Positions 1 to 7,222 of a stretch of 32,158 bases of DNA are shown piece by piece. The stretch is from the NCBI GenBank assembly GCA_026645415.1, contig JAPEVH010000085.1, positions 1 through 32,158 on the forward strand. The letters are read 5' to 3'. Origin of the DNA: Candidatus Electronema sp. GTDB taxonomy: Bacteria > Desulfobacterota > Desulfobulbia > Desulfobulbales > Desulfobulbaceae. How positions within the stretch are numbered: position 1 is the stretch's first letter; each line of letters starts with the position of its first letter. The position numbers and the translations under genes are program-made. Below the pieces are notes generated by a model. The model had not been told where the DNA came from. It made no database searches and saw only the letters and a list, made by a program, of their open reading frames with translations.

Positions 1-342
1 TTTTTCTTTCAGGCTCCAGATCGCTTGCTGTTTACTTCTCACTAACCAGCAGCGACGGCCGCCGAATATACAGCACCTGACTCTCCCCGTCAAGAGCTTT
101 TTTCTCCTCCTAGCCACTTTTTTTGAAAAGCCCCTGAAGGAAGTTATTTAGGCTGTTATTCAATCAGCATGATTTTGAGCACTTGCTTGTTTCCGTTTGC
201 CTTTGAATTCTCTTCTGTCGTACAATATTGATGCAGCCTTTGAATAATTGCCGCAGACTAAACTTTCAAACAGGGCGCAGATTGCGCGTGCGGCGTTTTG
301 ATCGCTGCCCAATAGCCACTGACTAAAAAAGGGAGAAATACT
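1..342. other. Intergenic leader at left edge, no gene assigned
   Basis: I find no convincing coding region here. Short open stretches exist on the minus strand toward the left edge (about positions 1-115, after a purine-rich AGGAGGA), but they are too short and composition-biased to call. The right half is AT-rich and holds a possible promoter for the next gene. Confidence 0.5.
197..226 (+). promoter_or_regulatory. Possible sigma-70 promoter for LOG/pilT unit
   Basis: TTGCCT (197-202) and TACAAT (221-226) are separated by 18 bases, matching the consensus boxes at 4/6 and 5/6. This would give a leader of roughly 110 bases ahead of the gene at 343. It was picked by eye in AT-rich sequence, so a chance match is quite possible. 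Confidence 0.3.
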
Positions 343-1020
343 ATGGGATACAAATGTAATAGCAAACGGGAAAATCCGTACTGTCTTAATGATATGGGCA
401 GAGGCGATTCTTGGCGGCTCTTCAGAATTATAGCTGAGTTTGTCGAGGGATTTGATGCCTTATCCACAATTGGCCGTCCCTTAGTTACGGTTTTCGGTTC
501 AGCTCGGACGGCTGAAGATCATGCTGAATACCAATTAACCCGTGAAATCAGTCGGCGGTTGGCTGAACACGGCTATGGCATTGTTACTGGTGGTGGCCCT
601 GGCATTATGGAAGCTGCTAACCGAGGTGCTGCGGATGTAGAGGAAATGTCTATCGGACTTAACATTGATCTTCCTTTTGAGCAGCAAGGGAATCCTTATG
701 TTAATCTGCCTCTGGATTTTCGTTATTTTTTTGTGCGCAAGGTCATGTTCATCAAGTATTCTATGGCGTTTATCTGTATGCCTGGCGGTTTTGGGACGCT
801 TGATGAGCTGTTTGAAGCACTGACGCTGATCCAAACTCGGAAGATCAAACCATTTCCTATCATTATGGTTGGCTCTTCTTTCTGGAGCGGCCTTGTAGAT
901 TGGATCCAGCAGCAGCTCATCAAGAGCGACAAAGTCGCAGAAGAGGATATGTTACTTTTTGAAGTCATGGATGATCCAGATGAAATCGTCAAATATATCC
1001 GCAAGACGGTTGTTTTCTAA
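343..1020 (+). CDS. LOG-family (TIGR00730) Rossmann-fold nucleotide hydrolase
   Basis: The 225-residue protein carries both family signatures: GGGPGIMEAANRG near residue 83 and PGGFGTLDELFEALT near residue 147. These form the nucleotide pocket and the catalytic Arg/Glu region of LOG proteins, formerly annotated as lysine decarboxylases. Characterised members are phosphoribohydrolases that release the base from cytokinin riboside 5'-monophosphate or from AMP-like nucleotides. The protein is presumably cytosolic. A short N-terminal helix region precedes the Rossmann core (VTVFGSART near residue 50). The ATG at 343 is chosen because GGGAG lies at 331-335, seven bases upstream. pilT starts 25 bases after the stop, so the two are probably co-transcribed, though no functional link is evident. 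The true substrate in this organism is unknown. Confidence 0.9.
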   Translation: MGYKCNSKRENPYCLNDMGRGDSWRLFRIIAEFVEGFDALSTIGRPLVTVFGSARTAEDHAEYQLTREISRRLAEHGYGIVTGGGPGIMEAANRGAADVEEMSIGLNIDLPFEQQGNPYVNLPLDFRYFFVRKVMFIKYSMAFICMPGGFGTLDELFEALTLIQTRKIKPFPIIMVGSSFWSGLVDWIQQQLIKSDKVAEEDMLLFEVMDDPDEIVKYIRKTVVF

Positions 1021-1045
1021 GAATAGCTTCTTTTAGGAGAGGGCA

Positions 1046-2128
1046 ATGGCACAAATTGATGCTTTTTTTCAATTAATGAACAAACAGGGAGCATCGGATC
1101 TGCACATGGTTTCGGGCCAGCAACCGATTTTGCGTATTCGCGGTGACATGGAGCGGATCAAGTACAAGACCTTGGAAAACGATGAACTAAAGGCTATGCT
1201 TTATGAAATCTGCCCAGAACCGAAGATTAAACTCTTTGAAGAGACGGGCGATATAGACTTTGGTTATCATATTCCAGGATTAGCTCGTTATCGGGCTAAC
1301 TTTTTTCAGCAAAAATATGGTATTGCCGCAGTGTTCCGAGAGATTCCTAGTGAGATTCTTTCCTGTGAACAGCTTGGCCTGCCGCCAGTTATTAAAAAAT
1401 TGGCAACCTTGCCCAAAGGCATGGTCTTGGTTACTGGCCCGACTGGCTCTGGCAAATCAACCACCTTGGCGGCCATTGTTGACGAAATCAACGCAACCCG
1501 CAGCGATCATATTCTCACTGTTGAAGATCCAATCGAGTTTGTTCATAAAAGCAAAAAGTGTCTTGTCAATCACCGGGAAGTTGGCACCCATACGCAAAGT
1601 TTTTCCGCTGCTCTGCGCGGTGCTCTCCGTGAAGATCCAGATGTTATTCTGGTTGGCGAGATGCGCGACTTGGAAACTATTGCCTTGGCAATGGAGGCAG
1701 CGATGACCGGTCATGTAGTTTTTGGTACCTTGCATACCATGAACGCCATGAAAACCGTTGACCGTATTATTGAAATTTTCCCAGCAGATCAACAGGGACA
1801 GGTGCGCTCAACGCTGGCTGATGCACTTAAGGCAGTTGTTTCCCAGACGCTGTTTAAACGGATTGATAAGAAGGGGCGTTGCGCGGCACAGGAAATTCTG
1901 ATCTGTACCCCAGCAGTACGTAACCTCATTCGCGAGGGCAAGACCTATCAAATTGCTTCGGCGATGCAGACTGGTAAGAAATACGGCATGGCGACACTGG
2001 ATGACACCATTGAAGATTTGCTGAAAAAACGGTGGATCAGCCCAGATGATGCCTATACTAACGCCGTGGAGAAGCAGAGATTCTTGAAGTATTTGAAGAA
2101 GTCTCCTGGCGATTTTACCGATGCGTAA
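1046..2128 (+). CDS. pilT: Type IV pilus retraction ATPase PilT
   Basis: This 360-residue protein has the usual PilT length and layout. An N-terminal PAS-like domain opens with ASDLHMVSGQQP near residue 16. The RecA-like core follows, with Walker A GPTGSGKST (about 130-138), the Asp box (VEDPIEFVHKSKKCLVN), Walker B VILVGEMRD (about 196-204) and the His box HVVFGTLHTMNA. PilT hexamers sit at the inner-membrane base of type IV pili and drive pilus depolymerisation, hence twitching motility. AGGAGAGGG precedes the ATG at 1046. No other pil gene is in the window, so the assembly ATPase and platform must be elsewhere. The C-terminal region (AAQEILICTPAVRNLIREGK) fits PilT better than PilB; PilU is the main alternative. 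Confidence 0.93.
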   Translation: MAQIDAFFQLMNKQGASDLHMVSGQQPILRIRGDMERIKYKTLENDELKAMLYEICPEPKIKLFEETGDIDFGYHIPGLARYRANFFQQKYGIAAVFREIPSEILSCEQLGLPPVIKKLATLPKGMVLVTGPTGSGKSTTLAAIVDEINATRSDHILTVEDPIEFVHKSKKCLVNHREVGTHTQSFSAALRGALREDPDVILVGEMRDLETIALAMEAAMTGHVVFGTLHTMNAMKTVDRIIEIFPADQQGQVRSTLADALKAVVSQTLFKRIDKKGRCAAQEILICTPAVRNLIREGKTYQIASAMQTGKKYGMATLDDTIEDLLKKRWISPDDAYTNAVEKQRFLKYLKKSPGDFTDA

Positions 2129-2145
2129 AAGAGACTATTAGATGA

Positions 2146-2193
2146 TTTCCTGACAATTTGTTGCAAGCCGATTGATGCAAGATTGTCAGGAAA
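2146..2193. terminator. 12-bp perfect inverted repeat downstream of pilT
   Basis: TTTCCTGACAAT (2146-2157) is exactly inverted at 2182-2193, with a 24-base loop. It begins 18 bases past the pilT stop, so it may end that transcript. There is no T-run after the stem on either strand, so a classical Rho-independent terminator is not supported. An RNA-stabilising hairpin or a mobile-repeat remnant are alternatives. Confidence 0.45.
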
Positions 2194-2310
2194 AGCGCAT
2201 TCCTTTGTTATTCAACAAATTTTGATGCTGTTTTTCCTAGTTGGAAGATTTTCCGGTAGAAAGTATCATAAGCATTCGGTCATCCGCACGCTGCTTCTAT
2301 ATGTCTGCGG

Positions 2311-2562
2311 TCTAACAACAGCGCTTTGTTGTCGAACAACGCTTCTTTGCGAGAAAGCAACACTCCTTTTCGGAAGAAGAAAACTCCTTTACTGTTTAAC
2401 AGGACTCCTTTACTGTCGAACAAAACTTCTTCGTTGATCGTCAAGACTTCTTTGTCATCAATCAGAACTCCTTTCTGGTTTAACAACGTTTCTTTGCAGA
2501 TCAACAGAGCTTCTTTGTTATTTAACAACATTCCTTTGCTGTTAAACAAAATTGGATGCTGG
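2311..2562. repeat. Twelve tandem degenerate 21-bp repeats
   Basis: Twelve consecutive units of exactly 21 bases run from 2311 to 2562 with no insertion or deletion. Unit starts are 2311, 2332, 2353, 2374, 2395, 2416, 2437, 2458, 2479, 2500, 2521 and 2542; the first and last are the most diverged. The rough plus-strand consensus is TTTAACAANACTCCTTTGCTG. Because 21 is a multiple of three, several frames stay open. The minus-strand frame from a TTG at 2549 to 2280 would encode a heptad-repeat peptide of the form LLNxKEV (89 aa) with no ribosome-binding site. The plus-strand frame 2326-2622 likewise repeats in sevens. I treat this as a repeat locus and not as a proven gene. Confidence 0.85.
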
Positions 2563-2698
2563 TTTTACCGGGATGGAAACTTTCCCGCCGCTACAGCTTC
2601 CCGGCCAAGCTGCCCTTGGTGATGTCCCAGCCCATGTGCGCTGAAAGCGAACGCACGGCCTTCTTTTCTTGAACAAGAGTAAAACTTGGGGTGCATAG

Positions 2699-4393
2699 TT
2701 AAGTAACGGCATCATACATAGCATTGAGCAAAACAGAAATCTCTCCTCCAACAGAATGGTATTGTTCTGTATCCAACATTGACCGTGGTTTTGTAAGTTC
2801 GATGACATCACCACCAAAATCTACTCCGCACGGATCAACCAGTGCTAAGATCAACTGACTATCCATCGGCATGGTTGCTTTTATAAAGTCGCACACTGTC
2901 TTTCTGTTCACTGGATCCGGGTCTTGTTGATGAGGCGAGTCTAAAATTACCGAACCATGTGCACAAGTACCGTTCTCCCATGCCATACCAAGAACTGCAA
3001 AGTTATGCGCTAGCACTAGTCGGGGAAGATCGCTCCCTGTTTCATGTAGCACTGGCGCAAAGGTTTGCCGGGACGGATTAGGAGCCTGCACATTCAATTT
3101 CACGCAGTATGCGTTGAGCTTGTCCCAAAAACGGCTTAGTAAATTTTCTCGTAGTTCTTTTGAATCCAGTTCTTTGATTTGACTTCCTATCTCTTTAATG
3201 TCATTCTCTATTTGCTGAATGGTGTTGCGAATATTATCCGCTTCCGACTGAATAACCTCCAATGCTTGGCCACGGGCTTCTCCTTGTAATATTTCCTGAA
3301 GAGAAATGGCTTCGCGCTTTGTCGAAAGTAGCTGCCATATTTTTTCGTGACGTTGACGGACGCTTGACATCTCGGCTCGTTTGGTCTCAATCTTGGCAGA
3401 AATGTCTCTCATCTTGACTTGAATATCCGTTATCAAAGCTTCGCATTCATGTTTATCGAATGCTATAGAAAACCTCTCAGCAATGGTATTCTCGTATTTC
3501 GCCCCGCAAGTTGGACATTCAACTTCTGCGGGCTGCTTTGTCGCAAACTTGTAGTCAGCATCAAGTTCGCGCATGGTTCTTTTGGCAATGTCAAGCTGCT
3601 GTCTGTAAAACATATGCTGACTTGACAGTTCCCCCATCTTTAGACGGTACTCTTCCTCCTCGGCTGCAAGATGTTCTGCTTCCTTAACAAGTTCTGCTAC
3701 CTCTGCCTGAAATCGTTCAATGTCAAAATCAACAGAGATATTTTCAAAACGAGCTTTAACTTGCTTAAGAGCACCTAACAGCGCACCTTCCTGAAGTTTT
3801 GGCTGTTCCAATTCAGCCTGTTTGATATTCATATCAGCTCTAAGCTGATAGTACCGGTTTGACCTGTAGCCAATGTGATATTCAGCTACAGGCAGTTTGT
3901 ATTTTTCAAACTGGCTCAAATTTGCAAAAGAGCACCATGATCCATCCCATCCCTTATCTTGGTCAGTATAAAATGGAAGTAGCCAGAAAGCGGGCGGCGG
4001 CACTATTGGTTTATTAGCACGATCAGTCAGGGTAAACTCAAAATCGACAAGTTTCGCGAAATAAGGGCCAAACTCCCGGCTTACGCTGTTGGTCGAGATA
4101 AGCATCTGTTCACAGTCGTCAAACAGGGCAAGCTGCTTATTATGGCGAACTGCTGTATATTGTACGCCATCCACACTAAACCTGAGGGCTGCCGCGATGT
4201 CTAATTCAGACCACTTGTTATTTTTTTTGGCTGGTTCTGCTCCCAGACACCAAGGGATTGCTTTGAGAATCGACGATTTGCCGGTATCGTTCTCCCCCTT
4301 GAGCACTGTCGCCTTCGGATGAAATACAATCTTTCTTGCAGAACGTTCTTTCCGTGAAAGCAGCCGAAGATCGTGAAACAAGAACTTTTTCAT
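2699..4393 (-). CDS. Rad50/SMC-like ABC ATPase with zinc hook (Lamassu LmuB-like)
   Basis: The 564-residue protein has the split-ATPase plan of Rad50/SMC proteins. Walker A GENDTGKS is at residues 33-40. Coiled-coil arms run from about 160 to 410, interrupted by a zinc-hook motif CPTCGAKY near residue 294. The Walker B region is SVILDSPHQQDPDP near 483, and LILALVDP lies shortly after. SPHQQ in place of the usual Walker B Glu motif is typical of defence-associated ATPases of this class. At 564 residues it is short for the superfamily. Its start codon overlaps the stop of the upstream nuclease gene (ATGA, 4390-4393), so the two are translationally coupled. By analogy with Lamassu/ABC-three-component systems it would sense foreign DNA structures and license the nuclease. 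That role is inferred from architecture and was not tested by search. Confidence 0.8.
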   Translation of the reverse strand: MKKFLFHDLRLLSRKERSARKIVFHPKATVLKGENDTGKSSILKAIPWCLGAEPAKKNNKWSELDIAAALRFSVDGVQYTAVRHNKQLALFDDCEQMLISTNSVSREFGPYFAKLVDFEFTLTDRANKPIVPPPAFWLLPFYTDQDKGWDGSWCSFANLSQFEKYKLPVAEYHIGYRSNRYYQLRADMNIKQAELEQPKLQEGALLGALKQVKARFENISVDFDIERFQAEVAELVKEAEHLAAEEEEYRLKMGELSSQHMFYRQQLDIAKRTMRELDADYKFATKQPAEVECPTCGAKYENTIAERFSIAFDKHECEALITDIQVKMRDISAKIETKRAEMSSVRQRHEKIWQLLSTKREAISLQEILQGEARGQALEVIQSEADNIRNTIQQIENDIKEIGSQIKELDSKELRENLLSRFWDKLNAYCVKLNVQAPNPSRQTFAPVLHETGSDLPRLVLAHNFAVLGMAWENGTCAHGSVILDSPHQQDPDPVNRKTVCDFIKATMPMDSQLILALVDPCGVDFGGDVIELTKPRSMLDTEQYHSVGGEISVLLNAMYDAVT

Positions 4394-5532
4394 AGTTCTT
4401 TTTCCGCAAATTGTGCAGTAGCTGTCGGTAATTCCCCATCATTGGCAAAAAACTCCCAAGCAATTATCGCCATTAGATATTCATCGGTGAATGACTTCGC
4501 CTCGGATAGATTTCGCAACTTCCCAGCTCCCCCCTCTATGATTGCAGAGAAACTCTGATCTGCGAAGTCATTATTGGCATATTGTTTAGCAGCTATCCCA
4601 ATGTTTGCAAGTTCTCTACGTTCTTGATCAATCCGTTCAAGACAGTAGGCGGCGAGGTTCTTGGTAACTTGATTTAGCTTGACAAATGACATTCCTTCGT
4701 GACGGAGTTGTTCTTTGACCTCATCAACAATTCGCTGCGGATCACGACGGTCGGCTCTTTGAATGCAATTGACGATATATTCTTCAAACTGTTTTCTCTG
4801 GAATCCTTTACGTGATACAAGCTCAGTAATTTCTTGGCATGGCTGACGATATCCAGACAATCTCTTGATTTCGTCAATCAAAACTTGAAATATCGGATAA
4901 ACAGGAAACTGCTCACGACTTGGATATCTCTGACGAAGGAACTCTTCGAGTCGACCTCTCGTTCCGTTTTCGTGATCACTGAGGTTGAGATTGCTTACAA
5001 CGAAAACCAAAGAAATATTGATATCGAATAAAGCTGGCAATAAAAATTCTTTCTTGATATTGTCAATAATTAACTGCTGATCGTTGTCTTCTAAAGCATC
5101 GAAGGTAAAACATTCATCGTTGCCACCTGCTCCTTTTTTTCTCGATAAAGAAAAAGGCAGATTGCAAACAATGGCCATATTGCCTACGTTTTCTTTGAAA
5201 TTTTCTCTATGTCGAAACAACTTTCCGATAACTGATGGCAATAATTTGCCATTCTTGCCTTTTTTCTGTCTTACGAGGCGATTCAAGGTCCAAGGTTGTT
5301 TCTGTGTTGTTTTAACTTGATAGAAATCAACCTTTTCTGACGATATTCCTCCTTCCAAAACAACAACATCATCGTGATAATCACAGATCACCACATAGTC
5401 GTCAGCAGTTTTATGAAGCTCAATAAGCTTGCAGACAGTCCAGCTATACTGATAAGCAAACCCCGTGATAGCATTAGCACCACCGTACTCTGTTGGTGGT
5501 ATCGCGGCAAGATAGTCGATGGCTTTAGTCAT
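4390..5532 (-). CDS. DUF4297 / Cap4-type dsDNA endonuclease, defence effector
   Basis: This is a 380-residue protein if the ATG at 5532 is used; an in-frame TTG at 5541 would add three residues. Neither start has a clear ribosome-binding site. The N-terminal part shows a PD-(D/E)xK-like core: GGANAITGFAYQYSW near 20, an acidic strand DDVVVLEGG near 53, and VDFYQVKTT, the Q-x-K active-site strand typical of DUF4297. DUF4297 is the nuclease domain of CBASS Cap4 and of Lamassu-Cap4 effectors, which degrade DNA when triggered. The C-terminal half, beyond about residue 200, is mostly helical, does not resemble the nuclease, and could act as the third (middle) component normally encoded separately. 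No such separate gene is present. The ATPase gene follows with a 4-bp overlap. Confidence 0.78.
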   Translation of the reverse strand: MTKAIDYLAAIPPTEYGGANAITGFAYQYSWTVCKLIELHKTADDYVVICDYHDDVVVLEGGISSEKVDFYQVKTTQKQPWTLNRLVRQKKGKNGKLLPSVIGKLFRHRENFKENVGNMAIVCNLPFSLSRKKGAGGNDECFTFDALEDNDQQLIIDNIKKEFLLPALFDINISLVFVVSNLNLSDHENGTRGRLEEFLRQRYPSREQFPVYPIFQVLIDEIKRLSGYRQPCQEITELVSRKGFQRKQFEEYIVNCIQRADRRDPQRIVDEVKEQLRHEGMSFVKLNQVTKNLAAYCLERIDQERRELANIGIAAKQYANNDFADQSFSAIIEGGAGKLRNLSEAKSFTDEYLMAIIAWEFFANDGELPTATAQFAEKEL

Positions 5533-5618
5533 GTAGTTCAAAAAGATAAATGACGAAACAACAAGTCAATATAACATAAAAAACGCCTTAATACTCTGCG
5601 ACTGCAAATCCTGCCAAC

Positions 5619-5780
5619 TCAGTCTTTTACCACGATGCATTTTTTTGGGCAGAACGCCGCCGCCTGACACACCGTGGCGAAACATTTGCCCACACCCACA
5701 TAGCTTTTGGCTATATTCTTGGCAAAATCTTGCCCAAGCACACTTTTGACTCCCCAAGTTATCAGCAGTTCAGCAACCAT
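5619..5780 (-). CDS. Small 53-residue protein after the DUF3482 GTPase
   Basis: An ATG at 5778-5780 is preceded by a strong ribosome-binding site (GAAGGAGA, four bases away) and opens a 53-codon frame ending in TGA at 5619. It begins 38 bases after the stop of the DUF3482 gene on the same strand, so it is probably the last gene of that operon. The peptide starts MVAELLITWGVKSVLG, has a Gly/Val/Ala-rich centre, and has three cysteines in its C-terminal half (Cys33, Cys38, Cys44 and Cys48 region) before a Lys-rich end. I do not recognise the family. It could be a small membrane-associated or Cys-dependent partner of the GTPase; a chance ORF remains possible. Confidence 0.55.
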   Translation of the reverse strand: MVAELLITWGVKSVLGQDFAKNIAKSYVGVGKCFATVCQAAAFCPKKCIVVKD

Positions 5781-5818
5781 GATGTCTCCTTCTTCAGTTT
5801 TTGCTCAGTTTGCTCTGG

Positions 5819-7222
5819 TTAGCTCCTCGACATCTCCTTCAGCTTCGCCTGAAGCATATCAACTAAGGCATCCTCTTCTTGCTCCTGCACAATCAGATCA
5901 TCTTTTTGTAATGCCTTAAAGAAACGATCACAGACTTTGCGTTCCTCGGTTGTCCACTCTGAAGCATAGCCTTGCTTTTCCGCCTCTCCATCTCGTGCGG
6001 TTGCGTGATCACGCCGACCATGCGCCCAGCTCACAACATGGCTGTAATAGAGCAAAGCACGATCAAGCAGGATGTACAAAAGCTGAATATTAGTCACTGG
6101 CCCAACCTGCATCTGTTGCTTGTCCAATTTCATACCCAGAAGACGGCGACCGGAAAGCAAATCTCGGCCTTTGACAGCCGCACCGACAGCACCAACAGCA
6201 CCGCCTATAGCCATGAACACCCCAAAAGAAATACCTGCGGCGAGCACATCCATGCCTGCACCAACCGCAGCACCGCTCATTGCGGCTGCCCAGATCAGAT
6301 CTTCATCGCTCAAGCCGAGAAATTTCCAGGTGGTAGCGGCAAACAGGTCTTCCTGAAGAATAGACTGCTCTGACAGTTGCAGATTAAAGAGGGTGTGCTT
6401 GAAAAGTCTGCGAAGTTGCTGATGCGCCGCGCGCTCTCGTTTTGTAACAAAGTCTGTATATGCGCTACGCAGTTTTGCTCTGAGTGCTTCCTCATCTGTT
6501 CCGGGAGGACAAGGCGCGCTGGCTCGGTAGTTCAGGCTGTCCTTGAGCATGGTCGTGATCAAGGCTGCACTTTGTTGGCGGCGGTTCTCCCAATCTTGAG
6601 TAAAGGCTTGGATGACTGTCTCAATCACCTCTTCCAAATCTTGGTCAATTGCTTTGAGGCTATTAAGCAAAGCTATGCGCTGGTTGTAAGTCGCCTTATT
6701 AGCATTGAAAAGGCGGATGGAATTAAAATGCTTGCGGAACTCGTTCTGCCAATCTACAAGAAAGCGGCTTTCCTCATCTTTACAGTTAATGATTGCCATA
6801 CGCGGTCGACCAGTCAGGCGGAGAATTTCCATCTCCGCCTTGTCCATATTGCGGAGCGGGCGGGAACCATCCACGACAAAGATGATTCCAGCTCCAGCAG
6901 CCAATGGGGTCAGTAAGGCGCAGTCATCGTGCAGGGCCGAATCGTCGCGGTGAATACGGAGGAATTCGGTGAGCATCTCTTGATCATTGCCTTGCCAAGC
7001 CCGCATCCACGCCAAGGTTTTGCGAGGATTTTGAAAACCAGGGGTATCAATGAAGCGGATGACTTCACGGCCGTCAATCAACACTGGAAAGGCCCGGCAT
7101 TCCGTTGTTTCACCTGGTACTGCGCTGACTCGTACCGAATCATCCTCGCTCAGGGTGGAAACCACCGAAGATTTGCCTTCATTCGGATGACCAACAATAG
7201 CAAATTCAGGAATAAGCGACAT
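5819..7222 (-). CDS. Era-like GTPase with DUF3482 domain
   Basis: The 467-residue protein opens with a P-loop GTPase domain: G1 GHPNEGKSS near residue 11, a switch region PGETTECRAF, G3 DTPGF near 60, and a G4 position reading INCKDE instead of the canonical NKxD, near 157. A long helical DUF3482 region follows. Within it lies a Gly/Ala-rich hydrophobic stretch near residues 305-350 (AAAMSGAAVGAGMDVLAAG and onward) that could enter a membrane. DUF3482 GTPases are usually encoded beside DUF2868 membrane proteins, and that is the case here. The upstream stop and this ATG share one base (TAATG at 7220-7224), so translation is coupled. The cellular role of the pair is unknown. A membrane-remodelling or stress function has been guessed from the architecture. 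Confidence 0.88.
   Translation of the reverse strand: MSLIPEFAIVGHPNEGKSSVVSTLSEDDSVRVSAVPGETTECRAFPVLIDGREVIRFIDTPGFQNPRKTLAWMRAWQGNDQEMLTEFLRIHRDDSALHDDCALLTPLAAGAGIIFVVDGSRPLRNMDKAEMEILRLTGRPRMAIINCKDEESRFLVDWQNEFRKHFNSIRLFNANKATYNQRIALLNSLKAIDQDLEEVIETVIQAFTQDWENRRQQSAALITTMLKDSLNYRASAPCPPGTDEEALRAKLRSAYTDFVTKRERAAHQQLRRLFKHTLFNLQLSEQSILQEDLFAATTWKFLGLSDEDLIWAAAMSGAAVGAGMDVLAAGISFGVFMAIGGAVGAVGAAVKGRDLLSGRRLLGMKLDKQQMQVGPVTNIQLLYILLDRALLYYSHVVSWAHGRRDHATARDGEAEKQGYASEWTTEERKVCDRFFKALQKDDLIVQEQEEDALVDMLQAKLKEMSRS

Larger units (their letters stand above)
2129..2698. other. Gene-poor stretch between pilT and the ATPase gene
   Basis: These 570 bases hold the hairpin at 2146-2193 and the 21-bp repeats at 2311-2562. 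In the last 136 bases I see no gene. All three minus-strand frames there give short uninterrupted peptides without a start signal, and I could not assign them. Confidence 0.6.

Noticed and set aside
1-115. Start of a minus-strand gene leaving the left edge
   Set aside because: Only about 35 codons are visible, Arg/Cys-rich, with ambiguous start; too little to support a call.
2311-2562. The 21-bp array as a CRISPR
   Set aside because: Units are contiguous with no spacers, are degenerate, and no cas gene is present.
6377-6916. A 179-codon open frame antisense to the DUF3482 GTPase
   Set aside because: It lies opposite a gene with intact GTPase motifs; the peptide is Cys/Ser/Arg-rich like a shadow frame.
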